Source: Corynebacterium tuberculostearicum
Lineage (GTDB): Bacteria > Actinomycetota > Actinomycetes > Mycobacteriales > Mycobacteriaceae
Assembly (NCBI RefSeq): GCF_030506365.1
Contig: NZ_CP073092.1
Span: forward strand, 2,356,001 to 2,420,000
DNA length: 64,000 bases
Direction of reading: 5' to 3'
The position numbers and the translations under genes are program-made. Under the pieces are notes generated by a model. The model saw only the letters and a program-made list of their open reading frames with translations, did no database searches and was not told the origin of the DNA. Positions 10,395-18,477 of the stretch are shown in pieces. Position 1 is the stretch's first letter. Each line of letters starts with the position of its first letter.

Positions 10395-11318
10395 TTAGAT
10401 ATCCAGGAGAACTACTCGCCCGCTGCCGCTCGAATCCACGCATTTGGGCAAGCGGTTTTCCGGCTTTGAGTCATCTAAGAATTTCGGCGCGGATACGTCG
10501 CACTCCCAACCATCGACTACGAGGGAGCCGCGGGTATTTACTTCCTCCGGCTTAAAGTCGTGGTTCACGTAGCTATCTACGATCTGCATAGCTTTGGTGC
10601 AGTTCGTGCCATCGACTTGCACGTAGACGTTCTTTCGTCCCCATTGGGTATCTATCTGGCCACAGATAGTGCCTATTTTGCCGTTGCCATTGGAATCGGG
10701 CTTAGGCAGGAAGGTATCGGAGAAGTACTGACCGTTGTCCTTTACGGTGAAGTAATGCCCTTTCGCTGTGACCGTGAACTCGTCCGAGTTAGGTGCCTCG
10801 AAGGTAGCTCCTTCAATTTCTACCTTCTCCCCTGCCTTGAGCTGTTTCGGTGGAGTCAGGTCACCTGGGTCCACCACGCCAGACGGGAAGAAGCCCTCCC
10901 CCTTTTTGAAGCTGACCATATTAGCCTCCCACTGCGGCTGGTTTGGGTCTGGCATTAGGGGTGGATCTGCAAACTGCACGGTGCACCACGGCCCTTCGGA
11001 GAGTTCATTAAAGGAGCACCAGACCTTTTCATCGGGACTTTTAACTCCCCATGCCTTCGACTGCGCGTATTCGGGACCCTTCGCCAAAAAGTCCTCGGCC
11101 GAGCGCATCGTGAGACCGGAGTCATCCACTTTCTTATCTGATTCGGTGGTTTCTTCCGCTGTGGTCTCTGGAGAGGAAGCCTCCGCCGAGCTAGCTGCGG
11201 TGCTTTCGGTCATCTGTGGGCGGAATTGGGGCGCTTCCTCGTTACCGTCAGCAGAGGAACACGACGCAAGCCCGACGGCCAATACAGGTAGGGCAAGGAT
11301 AGGGAGAATTCTTTTCAT
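10395..11318 (-). CDS. Putative secreted lipoprotein of unknown function
   Basis: 307 residues from the ATG at 11318, which gives a normal lipoprotein leader: positively charged M-K-R, hydrophobic core, and lipobox L-A-S-C at residues 17-20. A longer frame back to 11402 adds 28 residues without signal character, so I prefer the shorter start. After the lipidated Cys comes a Ser/Thr/Glu-rich spacer (about 21-65), then a folded domain with several cysteines and Trp residues (W-C-S-F-N, W-C-T-V-Q, W-E-C-D-V-S). No catalytic motif is recognised. Expected at the outer face of the plasma membrane. Stands alone between crtI and the lysS terminator. Confidence 0.75.
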   Translation of the reverse strand: MKRILPILALPVLAVGLASCSSADGNEEAPQFRPQMTESTAASSAEASSPETTAEETTESDKKVDDSGLTMRSAEDFLAKGPEYAQSKAWGVKSPDEKVWCSFNELSEGPWCTVQFADPPLMPDPNQPQWEANMVSFKKGEGFFPSGVVDPGDLTPPKQLKAGEKVEIEGATFEAPNSDEFTVTAKGHYFTVKDNGQYFSDTFLPKPDSNGNGKIGTICGQIDTQWGRKNVYVQVDGTNCTKAMQIVDSYVNHDFKPEEVNTRGSLVVDGWECDVSAPKFLDDSKPENRLPKCVDSSGSGRVVLLDI

Positions 11319-11403
11319 GTCCTGCATTTTTCCATGCGGTGGGAACCTGTGCTGACCTTTCGCAGCATGAATGTGGGAAGAAACACCAGCTGAAAATAAC
11401 AAG

Positions 11404-11429
11404 GCCGTCAGCCCGCGCGGGCTGACGGC
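11404..11429 (-). terminator. lysS terminator
   Basis: Perfect 26-bp palindrome with 13-bp arms (GCCGTCAGCCCGC at 11404-11416 and its complement at 11417-11429) followed on the minus strand by a T-rich stretch (CTTGTTATTTTC), 21 bp behind the lysS stop. Confidence 0.8.
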
Positions 11430-11450
11430 AAAGCGAGAGGACGCTAGGTG

Positions 11451-13028
11451 CTACTTCTGCTCTGGCTTAACCAGTGGGAAGAGCACGGTTTCGCGGATGC
11501 CCAGGCCGGTCAGGGCCATCAGCAAGCGGTCCATGCCCATGCCGGTGCCGGCCGTAGGCGGCATGCCCTGCTCCATAGCGGCAAGGAAGTCCTCGTCCAG
11601 CACCATGGCCTCGTCATCGCCACCGGCGGCCAGGCGAGCCTGATCCTCAAAGCGCTCGCGCTGGATAACCGGGTCCACCAGCTCGGAGTAGCCGGTTGCC
11701 AGCTCGAAGCCGCGGACGTAGAGGTCCCACTTCTCGGTCACGCCTGGCTTGGAACGGTGCTGCCGGGTCAGCGGGGAGGTCTCAACCGGGAAGTTCTTGA
11801 CAAAGATGGGGCCTTCCAGCTGGTCCTCGCACAGGACCTCCCAGATTTCCTCCACCAGCTTGCCGTGGCCCCAGCCGCCGTCCTTGGGGACGTCAAGGCC
11901 GATGACGTCTGCAATGCCCTTGAGCGTTTCAACGTCGGTATCGATGGTGACCTCCGGCTGGCCCGGGAACTTGCGCTGCAGGGCCTCATTGAGGGAGGGG
12001 TACATCTCGATTTCGGGCCACTCTTCGCCGCCAAAATCGAACTCAGTGCCATCCGCCAGGGTGACGGTGGTCGAGCCAAAGACGTCGCGCGCTACGGCCT
12101 GGATGGACTCGCGCGTCATGCGGGCGCAATCGTCATAGTCGCCCCATGCAGCATAGGTCTCGAGCATGGCGAACTCCGGCGAGTGGGAGCGGTCCACGCC
12201 CTCATTGCGGAAGTTACGGTTGATTTCGAAGACGCGGTCAATGCCGCCGACGACGGCACGCTTCAAATACAGCTCCGGCGCGATGCGCAGGTAGAGGTCA
12301 ATATCCAGCGCATTGGAGTGGGTGATAAACGGGCGAGCGGCCGCGCCACCGTGCAGGGTCTGCAGCATCGGGGTCTCGATTTCAACGAAGTCCTGGCTTT
12401 CCAGGTAGTTACGCAGTGCGCGCATGACCTTCACGCGGATCATGGCGTTCTTGCGGGCCTCTTCGCGGATAATGAGGTCGTTATAGCGCTGGCGCACACG
12501 GGTATCTTCTGCCATATCGGCAAAGGACACCGGCAGCGGGCGCAGGGACTTAGCGGCCATGGTCCACTCGGAAACCATGATGGACAGCTCGCCGCGGCGG
12601 GAGGAAATTACGCGGCCGCGCACGGAGATGAAATCGCCCAAGTCAACATCGGACTTCCACGCGTCGAGGCGCTCCTTGCCTACCTCGGCCAAAGAAAGCA
12701 TGGCCTGCACTTGGGTGCCGTCACCATCTTGCAGGGTGGCAAAGCACAGCTTGCCGGTATTGCGCATAAAGATAAGGCGGCCGGCAATGGCGTGGGTTAC
12801 CTCGGTTTCCTCGCCTGGGGCCAGGTAGGTCACGCCTTCTTCCGTGCCCGGCTCTTCGCCCTCGGCCACTACGCGGAAATCGTGGCGCAAATCCTTCAAA
12901 GAGATGGTGCGCTCAACGGTGACCGGGTAGGCCTCTACGCCGGATTCCAGCAGGCGATCGCGCTTCTCGCGGCGGATGCGCAGCTGCTCAGGGACATCGT
13001 TTACTTCATTATTCTTCTGCTCGCTCAC
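11451..13028 (-). CDS. lysS: Lysyl-tRNA synthetase, class II
   Basis: 525 residues; charges tRNA-Lys. An N-terminal OB-fold anticodon domain spans about 60-180. The class II core has motif 2 [10 protein letters not shown] with the following P-E-F, and motif 3 G-T-G-M-G-M-D-R-L near the C-terminus. Length and architecture are normal for a bacterial LysRS. The ATG at 13028 starts M-S-E-Q-K-N-N-E-V and is the only sensible start. In many actinobacteria lysS lies beside panC-panD-coaX; here the carotenoid, PhoX and CstA loci separate lysS from panC. Confidence 0.96.
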   Translation of the reverse strand: MSEQKNNEVNDVPEQLRIRREKRDRLLESGVEAYPVTVERTISLKDLRHDFRVVAEGEEPGTEEGVTYLAPGEETEVTHAIAGRLIFMRNTGKLCFATLQDGDGTQVQAMLSLAEVGKERLDAWKSDVDLGDFISVRGRVISSRRGELSIMVSEWTMAAKSLRPLPVSFADMAEDTRVRQRYNDLIIREEARKNAMIRVKVMRALRNYLESQDFVEIETPMLQTLHGGAAARPFITHSNALDIDLYLRIAPELYLKRAVVGGIDRVFEINRNFRNEGVDRSHSPEFAMLETYAAWGDYDDCARMTRESIQAVARDVFGSTTVTLADGTEFDFGGEEWPEIEMYPSLNEALQRKFPGQPEVTIDTDVETLKGIADVIGLDVPKDGGWGHGKLVEEIWEVLCEDQLEGPIFVKNFPVETSPLTRQHRSKPGVTEKWDLYVRGFELATGYSELVDPVIQRERFEDQARLAAGGDDEAMVLDEDFLAAMEQGMPPTAGTGMGMDRLLMALTGLGIRETVLFPLVKPEQK

Positions 13029-13218
13029 GTTAGCCTAGGGTAGTCGATCCCCACCGCAGCACGCGATTTAGCCCACGCCACCCTCACCCCGGAAAAGATT
13101 TACGCATAATTCACTTCACCGTCACCTCAGCGCCAACGCACAGTTACTGAGATCCCCTTATATAAATGGCTGTCCCCGTGTCTAAACAATATTTTCGACC
13201 TTTTTTGGAGCAGTAACA

Positions 13219-15321
13219 ATGGCACTTAAAGGCCGCAACCTTCTCTCTAGTCTCTTTGCCTCCTCTCGTTCCAGCCTGACCTGCACCTACAAGTGCGGTA
13301 ATGCTTGCTTTGGCGAGTGCGAGAACAAGTCCAATAACCCGTACTTTGCTGACCAATTCTCCCGCCGTACCGCGCTGCGTGCGGGCAGCCTGTCCGTCGT
13401 CACCGTTGGCGGCGGCGCCGCTTTGGCGGCCTGCTCCAACCCGGATGATGCGTCTAATGAGGCTTCTTCCTCCGAGGGCAAGGGCGGCAAGACCTCTGAG
13501 GCGAACGTTGAGCTCACCTCCGCAGAGGGCATGAAGTTCGACCCAGTTCAGCCAAACGAGAAGGACGAAGTGGTCATCCCGGATGGCTACGAGCAGTCCG
13601 TCCTCATTGCCTGGGGCGACCCACTGTTTGAGGATGCGCCAGAATTCGATGATAAGAACCAGACCGCCGAGGCAGCCGAGAAGCAGTTCGGCTTCAACAA
13701 TGACTTCGCTGGCCTTATCGAGCACCCAGACGATGACAACCGCCTTATCTACGTCTGCTCCCACGAGTACACCACCGAGCCGCAGATGTTCCCCAACTAC
13801 GATGCGGATAACCCCACCGAGGAGCAGGCCAAGATCGGCTGGGCTGGCCACGGCCACTCCATCGTGGAGGTATCCAAGGTAGGCAAGACCGGCGAGCTCA
13901 AGCGCGAGTTCGGCCCTCTCAACCGCCGCATCACCGCCACCACCGAATTCACCCTGGTGGGCCCAGCTGCCGGCTCCGATTACGTCAAGACCTCCGCCGA
14001 TAAGACCGGCAAGAAGGTCAAGGGCACCCTGAATAACTGCTCCGGCGGCATCACTCCGTGGAATACCATGCTCTCTGGCGAAGAGAACTTTGACCAGTAC
14101 TTCGCCCACACCAAGCTGGATGACAAGAAGGCGCAGGAGTCCCTGGAGCGCTTCGGCATGGAAGACGGCGAGTCCCAGCGCAAGTGGGAACGCTTTGATA
14201 AGCGCTTCGACGTCTCCAAGGAGCCGAACGAGCCGAACCGCTTTGGCTGGATCGTAGAAATCAACCCGCTGGACCCGAAGTCAACCCCGGTCAAGCACAC
14301 CGCGCTGGGCCGCTTCAAGCACGAGGCCGGCAACATCCACATCGCATCCGATGGCACCGTCGTGTGCTACTCCGGCGATGACTCCCGCTTCGAGTACATC
14401 TACAAGTTCATCTCCACCAAGAAGTACAAAGAGGACGACATCGAGCACAACCTCACCATCTTGGACCACGGCACCCTGTACGTGGCCAAGGTAGAGGGCA
14501 ACTCCCCAGAGGACGAGATTGACGGCTCCGGCGTGCTGCCAGAGGATGGCGCCTTTGATGGCAAGGGCGAATGGATCAAGCTGCTGACCTCCGATACAGA
14601 GAACAACAAGTTCGAGTCCCACGTTGATGGCATGTCTGCCGAAGAGGTTGCCGTCTACACCCGTGAGGCCGCCGATAAGGTGGGCGCCACCAAGATGGAC
14701 CGCCCTGAGGATATGCAGGTTCACCCAGACTCCGAGAAAGTCTACGTGGCCCTGACCAATAATAAGTACCGCGGCGCTACCGGCGAGAATGCCAAGAAGA
14801 ACAAGGAAGAGCCGATGGAGTGGGCTCCTATCAAGGAGAACAAGAACGGCCTGGTCATGGAGATTGAAGATGACCACGCTGGCGAGAAGTTCACCTGGAA
14901 CCTCTTCCTGGTCTGTGGTGATCCGAAGGAAGCAAATACCTACTTTGGTGGCTTTGACAAGGAGAAGGTCTCCCCAATTTCCTGCCCGGATAACCTGGCC
15001 TTCGATAGCCACGGCAATCTGTGGATCTCCACCGACGGTAACGCGCTGGAGTCCAACGATGGCCTCTACGCCGTGACCACTGAGGGCGATACCCGCGGTG
15101 AGCTGAAGTGCTTCCTGACCGTGCCGGCAGGTGCCGAGACCTGCGGGCCCATCGTCACCGATGAGCGTGTGATGGTCAACGTCCAGCACCCAGGTGAAAC
15201 CGATGATGCCACCTTTGAAAAGCAGACCTCCCACTGGCCTGACGGTGGCAAGTCCACCCCACGCCCGGCAGTGGTTGTGGTGTGGAAGAAGGACGGCAAT
15301 ATCGGCGTCGATAAGAAGTAA
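13219..15321 (+). CDS. phoX: PhoX-family phosphatase, Tat-exported lipoprotein
   Basis: 700 residues. The C-terminal part is a DUF839/PhoX beta-propeller, a family that includes Fe/Ca-dependent alkaline phosphatases outside the plasma membrane. Conserved PhoX segments include Y-V-C-S-H-E-Y, N-N-C-S-G-G-I-T-P-W-N-T and R-P-E-D-M. Export by Tat is indicated by S-R-R-T-A-L-R at residues 48-54, followed by a lipobox L-A-A-C (69-72), so the mature protein should be lipid-anchored. In front of the twin arginines is an extra 47-residue cytoplasmic leader containing cysteines at 22, 26, 30 and 34 (CX3CX3CX3C). A TATATAAAT stretch near 13160 may be the promoter. Substrate phosphate esters are inferred. 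Confidence 0.87.
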   Translation: MALKGRNLLSSLFASSRSSLTCTYKCGNACFGECENKSNNPYFADQFSRRTALRAGSLSVVTVGGGAALAACSNPDDASNEASSSEGKGGKTSEANVELTSAEGMKFDPVQPNEKDEVVIPDGYEQSVLIAWGDPLFEDAPEFDDKNQTAEAAEKQFGFNNDFAGLIEHPDDDNRLIYVCSHEYTTEPQMFPNYDADNPTEEQAKIGWAGHGHSIVEVSKVGKTGELKREFGPLNRRITATTEFTLVGPAAGSDYVKTSADKTGKKVKGTLNNCSGGITPWNTMLSGEENFDQYFAHTKLDDKKAQESLERFGMEDGESQRKWERFDKRFDVSKEPNEPNRFGWIVEINPLDPKSTPVKHTALGRFKHEAGNIHIASDGTVVCYSGDDSRFEYIYKFISTKKYKEDDIEHNLTILDHGTLYVAKVEGNSPEDEIDGSGVLPEDGAFDGKGEWIKLLTSDTENNKFESHVDGMSAEEVAVYTREAADKVGATKMDRPEDMQVHPDSEKVYVALTNNKYRGATGENAKKNKEEPMEWAPIKENKNGLVMEIEDDHAGEKFTWNLFLVCGDPKEANTYFGGFDKEKVSPISCPDNLAFDSHGNLWISTDGNALESNDGLYAVTTEGDTRGELKCFLTVPAGAETCGPIVTDERVMVNVQHPGETDDATFEKQTSHWPDGGKSTPRPAVVVVWKKDGNIGVDKK

Positions 15322-15346
15322 CCACCACCTAGTTTAAGTACCCACC

Positions 15347-15385
15347 GCGCGGTCCTTGTTCCTGCTCGAGCAAGGGCCGCGCTTT
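15347..15385 (+). terminator. phoX terminator
   Basis: Inverted repeat GCGCGGTCCTTG (15347-15358) and CAAGGGCCGCGC (15371-15382), one G-T pair, followed by CTTTCGTCT. Confidence 0.75.
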
Positions 15386-15473
15386 CGTCTATCCACGGCG
15401 ACTGAACCAAAAGTCTCCGGGCGCCCTTCAAATATAAATCCACCCATCGGTCTCCCCCACAGGCAAATGCATA

Positions 15474-15493
15474 TGTGAGTTATGGCATACTAT
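15474..15493 (+). promoter_or_regulatory. cstA promoter with GlxR-like site
   Basis: TGTGAGTTATGGCATA at 15474-15489 matches 10 of the 12 fixed bases of the GlxR/CRP-type consensus TGTGANNTANNTCACA. It overlaps a possible -10 box TACTAT (15488-15493), about 50 bp ahead of cstA. A bound cAMP-GlxR would lie over the promoter and so would be expected to repress. Motif inference only. Confidence 0.45.
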
Positions 15494-15542
15494 TCGCACG
15501 TGTGATGCACGCCACCTGCCCGTCTATGAGGAGACACACACT

Positions 15543-17255
15543 ATGAACTCTCTTGTCCTCGCCATCATCGGTATCGCGATGATGGTCGCCGGCTATCTGC
15601 TCTACTCCAAATTCCTAGGGCGAAGAATTTTCCGGCTATCCCCGAATTACTCCACCCCGGCCCACACCATGGAGGACGGCGTGGATTATGTCCCGACCAA
15701 TAAATACGTCCTGTGGGGCCACCACTTCACATCCGTGGCGGGCGCCGCGCCCATCATTGGTCCGGCTGTAGCCGTCATCTGGGGTTGGGTCCCGGCGTTC
15801 CTCTGGGTCACCCTCGGCACCGTCTTCTTTGCCGGCATGCACGATTTAGGTGCGCTGTGGGCGTCGCAGCGCCACAAGGGCCAGTCCATCGGCACGTTGT
15901 CTGGTCGCTACATTGGCAAACGCGGGCGCAACCTCTTCCTCATCGTCATCTTCCTGCTGCTATTGATGGTGAATGCGGCCTTCGCCGTGGTCATTTCGAA
16001 CCTGCTGGTCTCCACCCCTACGGCCGTAATCCCCACGTGGGGCGCAATCGTCGTCGCGCTGCTTATCGGTCAGGCCATCTACCGCCTGAATTGGAACCTG
16101 CCGCTGGTTTCCATCGTGGGCGTTGTCGCGCTCTACGCGTTGATGATCATCGGTGACCGCGTGCCTGTGGTCCTACCAGATACGGTCCTGGGCATCCCCG
16201 CCAACGGCGTGTGGATCATCTTATTATTCATCTACGCCTTCATCGCCTCGCTGCTGCCGGTATGGGTATTGCTGCAGCCGCGCGACTACATCAACGGCCT
16301 CCAGCTCTTTGTGGGCCTGGCCATCTTGTACGGCTCCTTCCTCATTACCCGCCCTTCGCTTGCCGCACCGGCGCTGCGCGACAACGTGCCGGAGGGCACC
16401 CCGGGCATCTTCCCGCTACTCTTTGTCACCATCGCCTGCGGCGCTATTTCCGGCTTCCACGGCGTGGTGGCCTCCGGCACCTCGTCCAAGCAGGTGGATA
16501 AGGAAACTGACGTGCGCTTTGTAGGGTACTTCGGCGCAGTGGGCGAGGGCCTACTCGCGCTGGGCACCATCATCGCCACCACCGCGGGCTTTAAGTCCCT
16601 GCAGCAGTGGGAAGAGATCTACTCCGAGTGGAATGCCGGCGGCGTGGAGGCCTTCGTACAAGGCGGCGGTGCGCTCATGAATGAGGGCATGGGGATTCCC
16701 ACCTCCCTCTCTGGCACCATCTTGGCCACCATGGCCGTCCTCTTCGCCGCCACCACCATGGACTCGGGCGTGCGCCTGCAGCGCCTCGTGGTGCAAGAAA
16801 TTGGCGAGATCATGGGCGTGCGCATTAAGGCCCTGGCCGCCACCGTCATCGCGGTAGGCTTGGCCTTCGGCCTGACCTTCTCCGCCGGCGCGGATGGATC
16901 CGGCGGCATGACCATCTGGCCGCTGTTCGGCACCACCAACCAGCTCATGGCGGGCCTTTCCTTGGCCATCGTGGTGGTCATCCTGACTCACCTGCGCCGT
17001 CCGACGTGGCCGGTGGTCTTCCCGCTCATCTTCGTTACCGCCATGTCGCTCTGGGCCGCGCTGCTCCAGCTGAAGTCCCTCTTTACCAGCCAGAACTGGC
17101 TGCTATTCTGCATGGACATCATCATCGTGGTCGCCGCCATCTGGGTCATCGTGGAGGCCGTCGGCGCCATTTCCCGCGCCCGCAAGGAGACCCCGCTGGA
17201 GTGGACCGATGATGACCTTGACGCCCCGCTGCCCGAGCATGCTCGACAAGCTTAA
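15543..17255 (+). CDS. cstA: CstA-type carbon-starvation/pyruvate transporter
   Basis: 570 residues, polytopic plasma-membrane protein with about 15 hydrophobic segments. CstA family members carry pyruvate and perhaps peptides. Conserved family segments seen: G-H-H-F-T-S-V-A-G-A-A-P-I-I-G-P near residue 65, F-A-G-M-H-D-L-G-A-L-W-A-S, S-G-F-H-G-V-V-A-S-G-T-S-S-K-Q, and W-P-L-F-G-T-T-N-Q-L. It is shorter than the E. coli protein (about 700), as in many Gram-positives. A strong GAGGAG ribosome site precedes the ATG. The last 17 bp overlap the start of the next small gene, so the two are translationally coupled. Confidence 0.94.
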   Translation: MNSLVLAIIGIAMMVAGYLLYSKFLGRRIFRLSPNYSTPAHTMEDGVDYVPTNKYVLWGHHFTSVAGAAPIIGPAVAVIWGWVPAFLWVTLGTVFFAGMHDLGALWASQRHKGQSIGTLSGRYIGKRGRNLFLIVIFLLLLMVNAAFAVVISNLLVSTPTAVIPTWGAIVVALLIGQAIYRLNWNLPLVSIVGVVALYALMIIGDRVPVVLPDTVLGIPANGVWIILLFIYAFIASLLPVWVLLQPRDYINGLQLFVGLAILYGSFLITRPSLAAPALRDNVPEGTPGIFPLLFVTIACGAISGFHGVVASGTSSKQVDKETDVRFVGYFGAVGEGLLALGTIIATTAGFKSLQQWEEIYSEWNAGGVEAFVQGGGALMNEGMGIPTSLSGTILATMAVLFAATTMDSGVRLQRLVVQEIGEIMGVRIKALAATVIAVGLAFGLTFSAGADGSGGMTIWPLFGTTNQLMAGLSLAIVVVILTHLRRPTWPVVFPLIFVTAMSLWAALLQLKSLFTSQNWLLFCMDIIIVVAAIWVIVEAVGAISRARKETPLEWTDDDLDAPLPEHARQA

Positions 17256-17496
17256 GGCACTTGCGGCCGGGCTCAATGAGTACTACCAGGCCCCGTATCG
17301 CGCCAGCTTTGCCAAAGCCCAGCAGCAAGAAGATGATCTCTTCCTGATGCTGGTTGCCTCGGAGGCGCTCGGCATCCCCAACCCGGCCAGTTATTACACC
17401 CTGGAGCTTTTGCCGTTGGTCTATGAGGATTTCCACGCCTGGCATACCCGCATGGGAATGGATAGATCCCCGCTGGAGAATATTCAATGTTGTTAG
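17239..17496 (+). CDS. Small CstA-associated protein ending in Cys-Cys (cory-CC-star type)
   Basis: 85 residues. Start ATG 17239 lies inside the end of cstA; the gene ends ...E-N-I-Q-C-C-stop, and the ATG of the next gene begins inside those last codons (overlap 17487-17496). Soluble, mostly helical, no signal peptide. The name cory-CC-star is one I recall for corynebacterial proteins of this kind. By eye the C-terminal half (V-Y-E-D-F-H-A-W-H-T-R-M-G... C-C) resembles E. coli YbdD/YjiX (T-Y-E-E-F-F-R-E-R-Q-D-A-R-Y-G... C-C, from memory), the small proteins encoded directly after cstA-like genes. I infer a CstA partner; the molecular role of the double-Cys tail is unknown. Confidence 0.8.
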   Translation: MLDKLKALAAGLNEYYQAPYRASFAKAQQQEDDLFLMLVASEALGIPNPASYYTLELLPLVYEDFHAWHTRMGMDRSPLENIQCC

Positions 17497-18428
17497 AGAC
17501 CGCCCCCATCATGTTCTTTGGTGGCAAGGGCGGGGTGGGTAAAACCACCCTGGCCACCGCTACCGCGCTACGCTTGTCCCGCAATCACCGCGTCTGCCTG
17601 GTGTCCACGGACCCGGCGCATAACCTGGGGCATATTTTTGGTGCCTCGCTTGGCGACGCCCCCGTAGACCTCACCCCTACCCTGTCCGCCATCGAGATCA
17701 ACCCTGCGCGCGCGACCGAGCAACACCTAGCCCAGGTAGGGAACTCGATGCGCCGCTTTATGCCCGAGCACCTGCACGGTGAGGTTAAGAAGCACCTCGA
17801 CTTGGCCCGGCAATCGCCCGGCACACAGGAGGCCGCGCTATTGGAACGCATAGCTGCGCTGGTCGTGGAGGAGTCGGACTTCGACTACCTCATCTTCGAT
17901 ACCGCACCCTCAGGGCATACCTCGCGGCTCATGGCCCTGCCGGAGATCATGGCCGCCTATACCGATGGATTGCTCTCCCGACGCAAGAATTCCGATAAAT
18001 TCGGCTCACTGGTGCGCGGAATGTCGCAAGGAAGCGGCGCGGATAATGACCCGGTGGACCGGCGCAATCAGGAAATTCGCGCCACGCTTTTCCAGCGCCG
18101 CGAGCGCTTTGCCCAGCTGCGCACCGCGCTTACCTCTCCGCGCACCGTGTTCCACATCGTGCTCACCGCCGAGCGCCTGCCCGTGTTGGAGTCAGCCGAG
18201 TTCCATGCGGACCTCACGAGCAACGGTGTACGGGTGGGATCCATGCTGGTTAACCGGCGCACCCCGGAGAACCAAGGCGAGTTCCTTGCCGCCCGGCGCG
18301 CCGCCGAGGATGAGGCGCTCGCGCTCCTGCGCGCCCAGCTACCCGATACGCCGGTGCGCGAGGTTCCGTGGTTACCGGAGGAAGTGGGGACTCCGGGGGC
18401 CGTCGGCAAGCTGGCGGCCCATCTCTAG
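17487..18428 (+). CDS. ArsA/Get3-family ATPase
   Basis: 313 residues, one nucleotide-binding domain. The deviant Walker A F-G-G-K-G-G-V-G-K-T-T is at about 11-21, followed by S-T-D-P-A-H-N-L-G and the switch-like D-T-A-P-S-G-H-T-S-R-L-M-A-L-P characteristic of ArsA/Get3. It lacks the CxxC zinc motif of Get3 and shows only one cysteine (near residue 35), so it does not look like a classical arsenite pump ATPase; there is no arsB or arsR nearby. It overlaps the CC-tail gene by 10 bp and therefore probably serves the CstA/CC-tail pair. Role in membrane-protein delivery, gating or repair is open. Confidence 0.85.
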   Translation: MLLETAPIMFFGGKGGVGKTTLATATALRLSRNHRVCLVSTDPAHNLGHIFGASLGDAPVDLTPTLSAIEINPARATEQHLAQVGNSMRRFMPEHLHGEVKKHLDLARQSPGTQEAALLERIAALVVEESDFDYLIFDTAPSGHTSRLMALPEIMAAYTDGLLSRRKNSDKFGSLVRGMSQGSGADNDPVDRRNQEIRATLFQRRERFAQLRTALTSPRTVFHIVLTAERLPVLESAEFHADLTSNGVRVGSMLVNRRTPENQGEFLAARRAAEDEALALLRAQLPDTPVREVPWLPEEVGTPGAVGKLAAHL

Positions 18429-18477
18429 CTCCACCCGCCCGCGCCGCTGTGGGCTCGGGTCTGCTAAAACCGAAACT

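Noticed and set aside
11448..13043. 531-codon plus-strand frame
   Set aside because: Antisense to lysS, which has all class II synthetase motifs.
13105..13132. PhoR-type direct repeats (TTCACTTCACCGTCACC) ahead of phoX
   Set aside because: Spacing and consensus could not be matched with confidence; it may be chance.
17487..18428. Arsenic-resistance operon
   Set aside because: No arsB, arsC or arsR nearby and the metal-binding cysteines of ArsA are absent.
17965..18477. Longer N-terminus of the first C1B peptidase
   Set aside because: It overlaps the ArsA-like ATPase gene and has no peptidase-like sequence before 18478.
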